In this document: positions 32,505 through 40,049 of the stretch, one piece after another
Position numbering within the stretch: the first letter of the stretch is position 1
Layout: every line of letters starts with the position of its first letter
DNA from: a virus
Virus record (IMG/VR): IMGVR_UViG_3300036791_001578
Coordinates: 1 to 64,000 of that record
Length of the DNA: 64,000 nucleotides
Strand: one strand, 5' to 3'
Notes under the pieces: generated by a model
What the model was told of the DNA's origin: nothing
Databases searched by the model: none
The model's input: only the letters and a program-made list of their open reading frames with translations
Translations under genes and position numbers: made by a program

Positions 32505-33221
32505 ATCCGCTGGATTCTGGGTCCAGCTGTGATACTGATGCCAGCGGTTAGGCGGCATGGCGGACTCATGCATAAATGCGTACTCTTTGGCTTGGAAACG
32601 ATAGGCATAACTCCCGAGCAGATCGTAGTCCATTAGTGTGATCGGATGGCTCGAAAATTTTAGCGGATCAAACTCGTTATCCGAATAGACCAGCGCGTCA
32701 TAGTAGCGGCCATGCATCCGAGCTAACCAATCCCGCATACCTTCGAAAGTATCTCGATGGTAAAGGATCGGGTTGCGGGACATGAAATGAACCTCTGCCG
32801 GTTCTTGAGTGAGCCTTTCAGTAACCTTTTTCCAGGGGCTATGTGGAAAGAGCCCCATGTGTTCGTCGTAACGCACGTAGCCTAGTCGCGGGCGCTTCCC
32901 GTTGGCCAGATCGTTAAAGCGAACCGGCTCGAGCAGTATGCAATCCGAGTCCATAAGCAAGATGTAGTCGCCAGTGCAAAAATGGTCAGCCAGCGTTTTC
33001 ATCCACATGGCGTGACAGTATCCGTCCGGCCAGGGCACCCGATAATAGACGTTCAGATCTAAAGCAAAAGCGTCTGGGTCAAATTCGCCGCGGCAATCTT
33101 CATCGAGCACGATCACTACCTGCGGCTCCTCTTCCATCCAATTGCATTCAAGGAAACGCAGGGCATAGGCTAGCCATTCCAAGTCCTGCAACCAGCTTTT
33201 GATAAAGATTGATACTTGCAT
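32343..33221 (-). CDS. Glycosyltransferase-like protein (DUF6492 type)
   Basis: A 292-residue product beginning MQVSIFIKSWLQDLEWLAYA. YILLMDSDCILLEP (about residues 86-99) gives the D-S-D metal motif of GT-A enzymes; EVHFMSRNPILYHRDTFEGM and DYDLLGSYAYRFQ fit a nucleotide-sugar transferase of the DUF6492 kind. The C-terminal 54 codons overlap the convergent neighbour and look less conserved. Possible targets are modified DNA, host glycans or virion proteins. Confidence 0.68.
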   Translation of the reverse strand: MQVSIFIKSWLQDLEWLAYALRFLECNWMEEEPQVVIVLDEDCRGEFDPDAFALDLNVYYRVPWPDGYCHAMWMKTLADHFCTGDYILLMDSDCILLEPVRFNDLANGKRPRLGYVRYDEHMGLFPHSPWKKVTERLTQEPAEVHFMSRNPILYHRDTFEGMRDWLARMHGRYYDALVYSDNEFDPLKFSSHPITLMDYDLLGSYAYRFQAKEYAFMHESAMPPNRWHQYHSWTQNPADLGLHRSLQIAFSHRLRDCLWHPASGGASLQEMSPSVGASRGVLNAMQQNRADP

Positions 33222-33263
33222 ATTTTTGAAGAGGGCCGGTACGCCTGATCCCCTGGTAAAGTC

Positions 33264-33680
33264 CTAGGCTTCTATCCTCGGCTCGAGCCCTAGCGAGTCC
33301 CTGGTGAATTCGCGTGCCTCGATGAATGAGGTAGTGACCAAAATCGGCGTACCGCGCTCACATTGACGAGCGATAAAAGCTTCTTGCTCCGGCGTCAAGC
33401 GTCCATAAGCGCTTTTGAATTCAATGAAACAATGCCGTTTTCCTTTCCACACATGAAAGTCACTGATGCCAACTCCGATGGAGCTTTTCTTGTCCATGCG
33501 TGAGTGGCAAAAGTCAAGATCGTTCAGTGTGAGCCAAGACTGGTATTGTTTGTGCAACCCGCGTTCGTCTTTTATCACGAATCGCTCGATGGCTTGGTCC
33601 TTGGTGAGCTGGCCTCCAGCGTAGAGCTTGCGATCGGCTGCATTCATCCAGCGTAAGATGTTTTCAGGAATGAGGGCCAT
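33264..33680 (-). CDS. VRR-NUC nuclease
   Basis: A 138-residue product. G-I-S-D-F-H-V (D74), C-F-I-E-F-K (E87, K89) and L-T-P-E-Q-E-A-F-I form the PD-(D/E)XK arrangement of VRR-NUC domains, with the usual late Q. Phage VRR-NUC proteins cut branched DNA or act with recombination proteins. Here it lies near RecT, about 1 kb downstream on the same strand, which fits a recombination role. Confidence 0.75.
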   Translation of the reverse strand: MALIPENILRWMNAADRKLYAGGQLTKDQAIERFVIKDERGLHKQYQSWLTLNDLDFCHSRMDKKSSIGVGISDFHVWKGKRHCFIEFKSAYGRLTPEQEAFIARQCERGTPILVTTSFIEAREFTRDSLGLEPRIEA

Positions 33681-33697
33681 ATGCTAACTGCTAGGAT

Positions 33698-34078
33698 ATG
33701 AGCGTTACCAAAGAGCAATGTCGTCGAGTCGCACAGCTTATGTTCCCAGAACTCTGGGTAGCCAATCCAGTGGAAGCCGTCGCTAAAGCGGTCGAATTTC
33801 TCTACGAAGCCGCCGAAGCCACCAGCGACGAATTAAATTTTACTGAAACCCAAAATTCGCAGCACGCTCAGAGCGGTGTTGTTCGAACGCTAGCGGACCA
33901 CATCCGCCGGCACAAGCTCCACATCAATGTGGTCGCCAGGACTATAGGTGTCTCGCAGTATACGGTTAGAACTTGGTTAGAAGGAAAATATTCTCCCAAC
34001 GAGGTCAATAGCGCCAAGATTACGGACTTTATCGAAAACCTTCAGGCTACACCGGAGCTCTTGAAGCCCGAGGCCTGA
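33698..34078 (+). CDS. Small HTH regulator (copy A of a two-member family)
   Basis: A 126-residue product. The N-terminus (EQCRRVAQLMFPELWVANP) is related to that of the gene at 51614-51979; the C-terminus contains an HTH (HINVVARTIGVSQYTVRTWL then EGKYSPN). It reads against its neighbours, between VRR-NUC and the RecT operon, and ends inside the gene at 34047-34643. It may regulate these operons. Confidence 0.68.
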   Translation: MSVTKEQCRRVAQLMFPELWVANPVEAVAKAVEFLYEAAEATSDELNFTETQNSQHAQSGVVRTLADHIRRHKLHINVVARTIGVSQYTVRTWLEGKYSPNEVNSAKITDFIENLQATPELLKPEA

Positions 34079-34643
34079 CTTCGACCGCGATAACAAAAGT
34101 GCTGGACGCCGAAGGGATGTGCTCGTTGCTGAAAATATACGTCCCTCCATTTTTTATCGCCCTCTCTAGGAGTTGGGCCACCGTGGACTGATAGTTAAAG
34201 CCCGCACGGACCTGCGGCGGAACTGGCGGCGGTGCGACAGGAGCGCTCGGTGCCGGTTGTTCCACCGTCCCATTGCTAGGTTTCATGGCATCGACATCCA
34301 TTCCCGTCATGAGGCTAGGGAAAGCCAGCGCCGGGTTGCCAGCTCGCAGGTCTTCTTCCGGTGTCGGCGCCTTGACCGTTTTGGAAGGCGCCCGCGGATT
34401 CGTTATCGGATTACTGGCCTGGGTCCGGCGTTTGGTATTCGAATTACGAATGACTCCGCCTTTGGTGATGCCCATCGTGCTGAGACTCTTCGGGCCTTGC
34501 GGCCCCGCCGGCGCCGAGGGTGGCGGATAGATGGTTAGACTCAGATCCTCCGCGGGAGGCTCTGGCGCTCGCCTTAGCTCTGCTTCGGCCTTAGCTACCG
34601 ATTCGCTTAAACCCTCATTGAGCCATTTATCGAGGTCACTCAT
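34047..34643 (-). CDS. Unknown protein of the RecT operon
   Basis: A 198-residue product overlapping the recT stop by four bases. The N-terminus (MSDLDKWLNEGLSESVAKAE) is helical, the middle is a proline/basic linker, and the C-terminal 60 residues look folded (FNYQSTVAQLLERAIKNGGT). It may be an SSB-like or annealase-partner protein, but no motif shows this. Confidence 0.55.
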   Translation of the reverse strand: MSDLDKWLNEGLSESVAKAEAELRRAPEPPAEDLSLTIYPPPSAPAGPQGPKSLSTMGITKGGVIRNSNTKRRTQASNPITNPRAPSKTVKAPTPEEDLRAGNPALAFPSLMTGMDVDAMKPSNGTVEQPAPSAPVAPPPVPPQVRAGFNYQSTVAQLLERAIKNGGTYIFSNEHIPSASSTFVIAVEVRPRASRAPV

Positions 34644-35707
34644 GGTTGAGGTCCAAACTCGAGCCCATCCGCTACGCTCGCCAGCTCCGCTTGATAATCC
34701 GCGTCAGCTCGTGCCTTGATCGCTTTATAATGGCTTTTGAGGTTTTCGTCTACGTTTCCCCAGCCTTTAGCCACCTTCTCTAACCAAGGCTTGATCCCAA
34801 TAATTTCGCCTTTGGTCAGGCTTCCCACCGTGCGTCCGTCGAATACTTCGATGCGCGTGATCTGGAATTCGTGCCAGTCCTCCTCGATTACTGGAGCAGC
34901 GTGGATGGGTGCCGGCGGGCTCTGGATTCTAGGGGCCACCGGTAATGTCGGCTGTTGCGGCTGTTCTGAGCGTGGGAAGACGCCTTGAGCCCGTTGGGCG
35001 GCTCCAATATCGAGATTGCCTTTCTCGCGTTCGCCTTCCCAGTACTTTTTCTCTCTGCTGGCCCGCCGGATCATTTCGGCCTCAACTCCTTCCTCGCTGT
35101 TCGGATCCAGAATCGGGGCGAGCTCCTCGGGGATGTAGAGCCCACTGCATTGCTGGCTATAGGCACCGCGGTAGCAAGCCGCCAGCGTGCATTTACCCAG
35201 CATATGACTGGCCATGCGTTTCCAGAACGCGTTGGGCACTTCGTTGCCTTGCTTATCCCACTCGAGCTGTACGACGGCATCCCAGCGCACGACCGCATAT
35301 TGAGGCCGGCTTCGGTCGTTGCGATAAATGCAGGCCTTGGCGGCGAGTGGCGGATCCGGTAACAGCCAGACCTTGGTCCACACTCCATCAGCATCGCACC
35401 ACTCTATTTCGCTCTCCCCATCGTGCTTGCCGCTGCGCTCGGCTATATTGCGCAGGCCTTGCAAGGTCGTGATGATAAGAAGGCTCGGAACCTTGGTGCC
35501 GTCTGGCAGCGTTTGTTCGCGAATGAGGGGTTTAATCTGGGCGGTAAAAGGATCGAGGCACGTCCTCTCGCAAACCTCAAAAAAATATAAACAGTACTCT
35601 TCGTTCAGGGCGGCACAGACTGGTGAACCGCGTAAAATGTTTCTTTGCTCGTCACTGAGAAAGCCGCTTGAGCGCACTTCGCCATTGGCATTCGACATAG
35701 AAGCCAA
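34640..35707 (-). CDS. recT: RecT/Bet-type single-strand annealase
   Basis: A 355-residue product. C-L-D-P-F-T-A-Q-I-K-P, followed by L-I-I-T-T-L-Q-G-L-R-N-I-A-E-R-S-G, GVWTKVWLLPDPPLAAKACI and P-N-A-F-W-K-R-M-A-S-H-M-L-G-K-C-T-L-A match the Bet/RecT family, which anneals complementary single strands during phage recombination. The C-terminal 120 residues are a proline-rich linker plus a charged helical domain. No RecE- or lambda-Exo-type gene lies beside it; the nearby VRR-NUC gene could supply a nuclease. Confidence 0.82.
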   Translation of the reverse strand: MASMSNANGEVRSSGFLSDEQRNILRGSPVCAALNEEYCLYFFEVCERTCLDPFTAQIKPLIREQTLPDGTKVPSLLIITTLQGLRNIAERSGKHDGESEIEWCDADGVWTKVWLLPDPPLAAKACIYRNDRSRPQYAVVRWDAVVQLEWDKQGNEVPNAFWKRMASHMLGKCTLAACYRGAYSQQCSGLYIPEELAPILDPNSEEGVEAEMIRRASREKKYWEGEREKGNLDIGAAQRAQGVFPRSEQPQQPTLPVAPRIQSPPAPIHAAPVIEEDWHEFQITRIEVFDGRTVGSLTKGEIIGIKPWLEKVAKGWGNVDENLKSHYKAIKARADADYQAELASVADGLEFGPQP

Positions 35708-35738
35708 GATAAAGTTCGCTCAAGCCAGGGAGTCAAGC

Positions 35739-35978
35739 ATGGTTTTAGTCGACGTCTTATGGAGCTTTCCGGTGAACACTCTGATCGTAGAGTGTGCCTG
35801 CGAAAACGTCTTTTTCTGGCCTTCGAATTACTCGGTCGTGCGTTGCGGAAAATGCAACAAACAGATGCTGTGGCACAGCGTAGATCCAAAGCCAGCTACC
35901 GGCCCGTGGAGCTTGCCGGTGATGGAGCACCGACTCTGGGATCGACAGCCAATAATCCATCGGGGTCGAATTGAGTGA
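35739..35978 (+). CDS. Small zinc-ribbon protein
   Basis: ATG 35739, preceded by AGGGAG, gives a 79-residue product, MVLVDVLWSFPVNTLIVECA..., with E-C-A-C ... R-C-G-K-C, a likely zinc site. It diverges from recT, 31 bases away. A nucleic-acid-binding or regulatory role is inferred. Confidence 0.55.
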   Translation: MVLVDVLWSFPVNTLIVECACENVFFWPSNYSVVRCGKCNKQMLWHSVDPKPATGPWSLPVMEHRLWDRQPIIHRGRIE

Positions 35979-35984
35979 GCCCGT

Positions 35985-36062
35985 TCACCGAGACGTTGTG
36001 AGAAAGGGAACGTGTTTGGCGGGCTCATGCGCAGGCTCGCCATTCTGCTTTGCGGTAGCCAT
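35985..36062 (-). CDS. Possible 25-residue ORF after the ADP-ribosyltransferase gene
   Basis: MATAKQNGEPAHEPAKHVPF, then LTTSR, from ATG 36062. Its main interest is that the repeated 30-base element ahead of the upstream gene also lies ahead of this ORF. Too short to trust as a gene on its own. Confidence 0.25.
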   Translation of the reverse strand: MATAKQNGEPAHEPAKHVPFLTTSR

Positions 36063-36070
36063 GAGACTAG

Positions 36071-36100
36071 GGAAACGCACCTAGTCCTCCTCAGTCAAGA
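36071..36100 (-). repeat. Direct repeat, downstream copy
   Basis: Read leftward: TCTTGAC-N6-GGACTAGGTGCGTTTCC. The same element with the same spacing occurs at 36535-36564. Its start overlaps the last codons and stop of the ADP-ribosyltransferase-like gene, so this gene lies between the two copies. Confidence 0.75.
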
Positions 36101-36531
36101 ATCACTTTGGTTATCGTTGAAAGATCGAAAACGACCGTTTCGCCACGATGCCCAGTCCTGATGCCTGTATAGCCGTCGGCCAGAAAGTATTCGCGAACCA
36201 GTTTGGCAATGATGTCCCGATCGTTGTCACGTACTGTCAGCATTTCCTGATCGCGAAATGCTATGAAATGGAAAAACTGCTCCTCGTAGGTCGAGGGTTC
36301 CAGATTCACGCCATTATCCAGGAAGTAAGGATTCTCAATATAGGCAAAGCGACTGACGTCGACGTAGACCTTGAGGACTTTCCCATGGCACTTGGCAATC
36401 CGGTATTGAGGTGTCAGGTAAATGCCTAGACCAAAATCGCCAGCGTCCTTGCGTCGCGGTCCGTCGAGTCTAAAGCCTTCAGCAATGATCTTTTCAGCTG
36501 CGTCGGTTCCGTGGTAGTAACGCTGATTCAT
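36091..36531 (-). CDS. ADP-ribosyltransferase-like protein
   Basis: A 146-residue single-domain product. Y-Y-H-G-T (H7), D-F-G-L-G-I-Y-L-T (Y38) and G-E-T-V-V-F-D (E131) supply the H-Y-E triad and the strands of the diphtheria-toxin/PARP-like ADP-ribosyltransferase fold. Phages use such enzymes to modify host RNA polymerase, translation factors or defence proteins. The gene starts three bases after a conserved leader element and is bracketed by direct repeats, a sign of a cassette. The activity and target are inferred. Confidence 0.65.
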   Translation of the reverse strand: MNQRYYHGTDAAEKIIAEGFRLDGPRRKDAGDFGLGIYLTPQYRIAKCHGKVLKVYVDVSRFAYIENPYFLDNGVNLEPSTYEEQFFHFIAFRDQEMLTVRDNDRDIIAKLVREYFLADGYTGIRTGHRGETVVFDLSTITKVILD

Positions 36532-36534
36532 TGA

Positions 36535-36564
36535 GGAAACGCACCTAGTCCCGTCACGTCAAGA
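36535..36564 (-). repeat. Direct repeat, leader copy
   Basis: The same TCTTGAC-N6-GGACTAGGTGCGTTTCC element, ending three bases before the start codon at 36531. Its AGGTG can serve as a ribosome-binding sequence. Both copies therefore look like 5' leaders as well as repeat borders. Confidence 0.75.
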
Positions 36565-36577
36565 GGGGATTACTTTC

Positions 36578-36784
36578 TTAAGTTCCGTAGAACGGATCGT
36601 GCCAGCAACAACTGTCAGCGGGCCGTAGGACCCAAACGTTATCGATTTCGTAGAGCCCGAAAATATTCGCGGCCTTATTTAGCATCGGTTGAGTAGAGAT
36701 GACTGCCTCGCCGCTTTCGGATATCCAATTCAAAAGCTCGGCAACCATTTCGCGTTCCTCTTTGTGCATTTCTTCTGTAGTCAT
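36578..36784 (-). CDS. Unknown 68-residue protein
   Basis: Starts MTTEEMHKEEREMVAELLNW, an acidic helix, then VISTQPMLNKAANIFGLYEI and a W-V-L-R-P strand. The stop and start of neighbouring genes overlap, so it belongs to the small-gene operon. Function unknown. Confidence 0.6.
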   Translation of the reverse strand: MTTEEMHKEEREMVAELLNWISESGEAVISTQPMLNKAANIFGLYEIDNVWVLRPADSCCWHDPFYGT

Positions 36785-37137
36785 AAAGGGAACGGATCTG
36801 GAATGACCACCTCTTTGAACTCGCCCTTTTCGATATCCAATACCAGGTTGGCCTTAGCCTCGATGTCCATCGCCTGGACGAAAGAATATCTGCCGGCCTC
36901 TTTGATCGAACGAGTGTAGCCGCTTGAACCAGGTTTCCACCACCAGGCAAAGTGTTCCTCGCTCCAGATCAAATACGGACCCTTGGGGCTTTCCTCGATC
37001 ATAGACATTAGCAACTCGCGATAGCGTTGGATCCGATCCGGCCAAGTACCTTGGATTTTTTTGAGGTAGAGGTAGAGCGCGGCTAGCTCGCAGATGTATT
37101 CGAGGTCTTTAAGCTGGGTCGAATTAAATTGTTCCAC
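36781..37137 (-). CDS. LIWSEEH...GYT...IPDP family protein (copy 2)
   Basis: GTG 37137 (MEQFNSTQLKDLEYICELAA when read as Met) is chosen because GAGGACTT precedes it and the longer frame runs back into the upstream gene. Residues about 54-118 carry LIWSEEHFAWWWKPGSSGYT, E-A-G-R-Y and V-I-P-D-P, paralogous to the gene at 2206-2439. The extra N-terminal helix may be a fused module. Role unknown. Confidence 0.68.
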   Translation of the reverse strand: MEQFNSTQLKDLEYICELAALYLYLKKIQGTWPDRIQRYRELLMSMIEESPKGPYLIWSEEHFAWWWKPGSSGYTRSIKEAGRYSFVQAMDIEAKANLVLDIEKGEFKEVVIPDPFPL

Positions 37138-37139
37138 GG

Positions 37140-37517
37140 TTAGAAGTCCTCCCGATAACCAATCGTAATCACGGGCTCGGCGTCGTCGCCAGGACCGCAG
37201 TGGCAAACCAACGTCTTGGTTCTCGGCGCTCTGTCGGTCTGGAGACTCACCTTAAACTCAAACTCGCTTTGGGAGCGGTTCCTCCGAGCCTCGAAGGATG
37301 CCATCCATAGGACGTCCCAGAGTCGCCCTTCGACATCCTGGCAACTCATGATGGGAACCTCTTGAACGTCACTCCAAGCATGTTGGGTTAACGCTACCGG
37401 GATTTTAAATCCGGCCTCGCTCGCCAATTGCGTGCAATCAAATAACAGCCCATCCTCAATCGCTTGCTTGCGCGAGTAAGAATAAATCACTTCGCCAAAT
37501 ATCGATTCGTCGCTCAT
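37140..37517 (-). CDS. DUF6573 family protein
   Basis: ATG 37517 gives MSDESIFGEVIYSYSRKQAI. The pattern Y-S-R-x-Q-A-I-E-D-G-L-L-F-D, GFKIPVALTQHAW, G-R-L-W-D-V-L-W-M and G-P-G-D-D-A-E-P-V-I-T-I-G matches the DUF6573 family, widespread in phages and plasmids with unknown role. It ends two bases before the next start. Confidence 0.8.
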   Translation of the reverse strand: MSDESIFGEVIYSYSRKQAIEDGLLFDCTQLASEAGFKIPVALTQHAWSDVQEVPIMSCQDVEGRLWDVLWMASFEARRNRSQSEFEFKVSLQTDRAPRTKTLVCHCGPGDDAEPVITIGYREDF

Positions 37518-37525
37518 ATGGCTCT

Positions 37526-37747
37526 TTAATCGTAGATTTTGTAGACGGCAGCGTAGCGGCGTAGTTCGGCAAGTATCTGCTCGCCGATCGGCGTCCAAAT
37601 ATAATCTTCGCCCTCGAAGGTCTTAAGCTCTTCAATGGCCTTTTTATCCATCAAAGATATGTTCTGCTCAAAGTGTTGTGCTTCGTAACGATAAACCGCT
37701 CGAAGCTTGCAAAGCAGACTCTCAAAGTCTTTGCCGATGTTGCTCAT
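37526..37747 (-). CDS. Unknown 73-residue helical protein
   Basis: MSNIGKDFESLLCKLRAVYR starts a helical product with W-T-P-I-G-E-Q-I-L-A-E-L-R near the end. It overlaps the upstream stop by four bases. No domain recognised. Confidence 0.6.
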   Translation of the reverse strand: MSNIGKDFESLLCKLRAVYRYEAQHFEQNISLMDKKAIEELKTFEGEDYIWTPIGEQILAELRRYAAVYKIYD

Positions 37748-38025
37748 AGTGAGACGTAACCTCCTTCGGCTTTGCGGGCGGCTGCTACGATATCCGCGAA
37801 GCCTTCCCGGCCACTGAAGTAGCGCTGCCGTCCGTCAGGAAATTTCACGCACAGGCCTCCATTGTTGCTGCACCGGACGATCTCGGCAGGCAGCGGCTCC
37901 GAGAACGGTGGATCGTTTACCAGGACAAAATCACCGGGTTTGAGCTGTCGATGGAGTTGGTCAAACATTCTCATTAGACGTAGCGAGGCATTTTTTAAAG
38001 CGCTTGAGTCGCCGGAATAGTCCAT
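37744..38025 (-). CDS. Small beta-barrel-like protein
   Basis: A 93-residue product; residues 25-70 (LKPGDFVLVNDPPFSEPLPA then GGLCVKFPDGRQRYFSG) read like a small SH3-like barrel. The N-terminus is a charged helix. It overlaps the upstream zinc-ribbon stop by one base. Function unknown. Confidence 0.6.
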   Translation of the reverse strand: MDYSGDSSALKNASLRLMRMFDQLHRQLKPGDFVLVNDPPFSEPLPAEIVRCSNNGGLCVKFPDGRQRYFSGREGFADIVAAARKAEGGYVSL

Positions 38026-38234
38026 TAGCGCTCCTCTCGATAGTCGTTAACGGCATCTTCAATGTCGCGGTTCTCCGCGGCGCAGTGGCCGCAGAGCTCA
38101 TCGCCGCTTTGCACCAGGTTGCCGCATTGGACGCAGCGATCAGACTCCTCCTCCTCATCGTGGCGAAGGCCTTGAACGATGTCCCTGGAGGTGTTTTGGA
38201 TCGAAGTGTTGTTCATTGTGCAGGAATATGTCAT
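38025..38234 (-). CDS. Zinc-ribbon protein, first gene of the operon
   Basis: A 69-residue product with C-V-Q-C-G ... C-G-H-C (two C-x-x-C pairs). AAAGGGAG lies just upstream of ATG 38234. Its promoter side carries the 21-base motif also found ahead of the rightward operon at 40373. Confidence 0.65.
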   Translation of the reverse strand: MTYSCTMNNTSIQNTSRDIVQGLRHDEEEESDRCVQCGNLVQSGDELCGHCAAENRDIEDAVNDYREER

Positions 38235-38248
38235 GCTCCCTTTCGTAG

Positions 38249-38269
38249 TGCAAGAAAAAGTTTCAATAA
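38249..38269 (-). repeat. 21-base shared promoter-region motif, leftward copy
   Basis: Read leftward this is TTATTGAAAC followed by TTTTTCTTGCA, identical over 21 bases to the rightward copy at 40319-40339. Each copy lies just upstream of the first gene of an operon and points into it, with the ~2 kb segment between them flanked by inverted copies. Confidence 0.7.
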
Positions 38270-38278
38270 ATTATTCTA

Positions 38279-38569
38279 ATGCCTAGCCCCAACATCACTC
38301 CTGGGAGAAGTCTCCGTTGCTTTTGGGAAGTCACCGCCGGCGTTATCCCCGGCCAGCCTATGCCGGAGCTCGGCCAAAGCTGGACCATCACTGACGAATA
38401 CATCCAAACCCTCCAAGAGATGGGAGAGCTGACTCAAGAACAGTGGAAAGAGCACTTTCCCGACGGCTCCAAGTTTTATCAGTTCCAGCAAGAGGCCTTC
38501 GACTATGCCCGCTCCCTGAGTGATCCCTCTAAGGTCAACTGGGTCAAAGTAGTATGGATCTGGCTTTAG
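38279..38569 (+). CDS. Unknown 96-residue protein
   Basis: Diverges from the zinc-ribbon gene across a 44-base gap. The product MPSPNITPGRSLRCFWEVTA... has LGQSWTITDEYIQTLQEMGE and an acidic-aromatic C-terminus (VNWVKVVWIWL). No domain recognised. Confidence 0.55.
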   Translation: MPSPNITPGRSLRCFWEVTAGVIPGQPMPELGQSWTITDEYIQTLQEMGELTQEQWKEHFPDGSKFYQFQQEAFDYARSLSDPSKVNWVKVVWIWL

Positions 38570-38656
38570 GGCATTACGCCTCGGTAATTAAGCGCGGCAT
38601 CGAGCACCTTGATGATCCAGCTTGAATCTAATGTGTGCATCGGTCGTCGGAGGGAT

Positions 38657-38685
38657 GCCGCTCGAGCCACGTTAGCTCGAGCGGC
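38657..38685. terminator. Hairpin between convergent genes
   Basis: GCCGCTCGAGC (38657-38667) and GCTCGAGCGGC (38675-38685) are perfect 11-bp arms with a 7-base loop. It lies between the ends of a rightward and a leftward gene, where a bidirectional terminator is expected, though no long U-run follows on either side. Confidence 0.55.
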
Positions 38686-38718
38686 TTAAGCCCCAGTGAC
38701 AATGAGAATTGCCGTTCG

Positions 38719-38925
38719 TCAACGGCCACCGGAGCTCTGTGTGCGGTCCCCCACCGCGACATCTTTACTAAGTAATTTTTGCTCGCAATAAGTCCGCAGC
38801 GCGGATTTTAGGCGCTTATGCAAACGCTCAGTGGCCTCGTCGTACAGGTCAGGACGGTTCCTTTTAACGAGGGCTAGCTGAGTTATTATAAATTCAATTG
38901 CTTTAAAGATTAGGTCTTCAGCCAT
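38719..38925 (-). CDS. Unknown 68-residue helical protein
   Basis: ATG 38925 (MAEDLIFKAIEFIITQLALV) is preferred because AAAGGATC precedes it; a longer frame to 38979 runs into the upstream gene. One amphipathic helix bundle is expected, with LHKRLKSALRTYCEQKLL. Function unknown. Confidence 0.6.
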   Translation of the reverse strand: MAEDLIFKAIEFIITQLALVKRNRPDLYDEATERLHKRLKSALRTYCEQKLLSKDVAVGDRTQSSGGR

Positions 38926-38938
38926 TGGGATCCTTTGT

Positions 38939-39100
38939 CTAGCAGTAAATTTTAATGAAAGCTTTCGAGCGTAGTTCACCGGAGATTTCCATGTCGACTT
39001 CGAGAGTCGCCTCCTGGCCGTTGCCGCCGACTACGCGGAAGCTGTGGACCTTAACTACCACGGCGTAAATACTCGCGAGCACTTCAGTCAGGTTGATCAT
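38939..39100 (-). CDS. Unknown 53-residue beta-rich protein
   Basis: ATG 39100 to TAG 38939. The product MINLTEVLASIYAVVVKVHS... continues with alternating strands to KAFIKIYC. Its start overlaps the stop of the upstream gene by four bases, indicating coupling. Confidence 0.6.
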   Translation of the reverse strand: MINLTEVLASIYAVVVKVHSFRVVGGNGQEATLEVDMEISGELRSKAFIKIYC

Positions 39101-39579
39101 AAGAGATCGATGAGCCGGTCGAAGAAAGCGTCTTTTTCTGCCGGCCTTCGCTCCTCAGGGAGTAGATCGATGCAGCGTCCCTCTGCATCGCGAATGATGT
39201 CGAAGAATTGACGTAGCTTGGTGCGCCGATCGCTGGCAAAGCTCATCACGATCTCTTTGCGCTGGTCCGCCGGACGTTGGCTTGCCGGTGTCATATCCAG
39301 CGGATTATCCGGCGGATTGGTTGCCGTCCACGCCTCCCCCACAAAGGAAAAGGCGACGGCGTTGAGCCTGCGAAGATGCTCTTTGATCGCGATTAGGATA
39401 ATAAGTTTCTCTCGGGGACTCTTCCAGGGCGCCCCGATAACTTCCATGTTCCCATCCGGCTTGACGATGACAAAGACACCTAGCAGATCTTGATGCAGTC
39501 CGACCATCACGGTAGTGGCCTGCTGTTGGGCTAAATCCATCAGATGCCCAACTACGTCTCGCGATAAATCCAAGCTCAT
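39097..39579 (-). CDS. Unknown 160-residue protein
   Basis: Begins MSLDLSRDVVGHLMDLAQQQ. An alpha/beta N-terminal part has VMVGLHQDLLGVFVIVKPDG; the C-terminus is acidic-helical (EERRPAEKDAFFDRLIDLL). It couples by four bases to both neighbours. Function unknown. Confidence 0.6.
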   Translation of the reverse strand: MSLDLSRDVVGHLMDLAQQQATTVMVGLHQDLLGVFVIVKPDGNMEVIGAPWKSPREKLIILIAIKEHLRRLNAVAFSFVGEAWTATNPPDNPLDMTPASQRPADQRKEIVMSFASDRRTKLRQFFDIIRDAEGRCIDLLPEERRPAEKDAFFDRLIDLL

Positions 39580-40049
39580 AAAGCGGTCCCTTCTGCATAG
39601 TAAATTTCTCCGTCAGCTCCTTTGTGGCCGACTTTTTGCCAAGTGGCGTGACTCCAGCGTGGGTAGCCTTCGGGCACGCCAGTGCAAGCCAATTCGTGGA
39701 GAATTGAGGTTCGCGAGAGTGGACGCCTGCTATTAGCTTGTAGCCATTCCAACAAATCTTCGAGCCTTTCCTGACTGAGGTTTCGTGTGGCAAACCAGCA
39801 GGCTGCTCGGATCTGATCCCCGCTAAGGCCGTACTGACGCAATCGCGTGTAATCTGGGCACGGGTAAAGGAAGCTACCGCCGCCGTGGCGATAGTTTACA
39901 CGTCGAAATTGGACCAGTTCTTCGTGCTCGACCATCTGGCCGAGGCTATTCATGATTCCAGCCCACTTTTTTGTAGCCAAGAAATCGCGCTTGCGCGGGC
40001 TGGGAAGCATTTTGAGCGCTGCGCAGAGATGTTTTATTCCAGTATTCAT
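39576..40049 (-). CDS. Unknown 157-residue protein
   Basis: Begins MNTGIKHLCAALKMLPSPRK. Contains LRQYGLSGDQIRAACWFATR and a C-terminal tyrosine-rich strand region. The middle resembles a helical DNA- or RNA-binding fold but no defined motif is clear. Coupled to its neighbours by four-base overlaps. Confidence 0.6.
   Translation of the reverse strand: MNTGIKHLCAALKMLPSPRKRDFLATKKWAGIMNSLGQMVEHEELVQFRRVNYRHGGGSFLYPCPDYTRLRQYGLSGDQIRAACWFATRNLSQERLEDLLEWLQANSRRPLSRTSILHELACTGVPEGYPRWSHATWQKVGHKGADGEIYYAEGTAL

Noticed and set aside
34737-35472. Rightward ORFs opposite recT
   Set aside because: The leftward frame has clear RecT/Bet motifs throughout; the others have no domain and no start signals.
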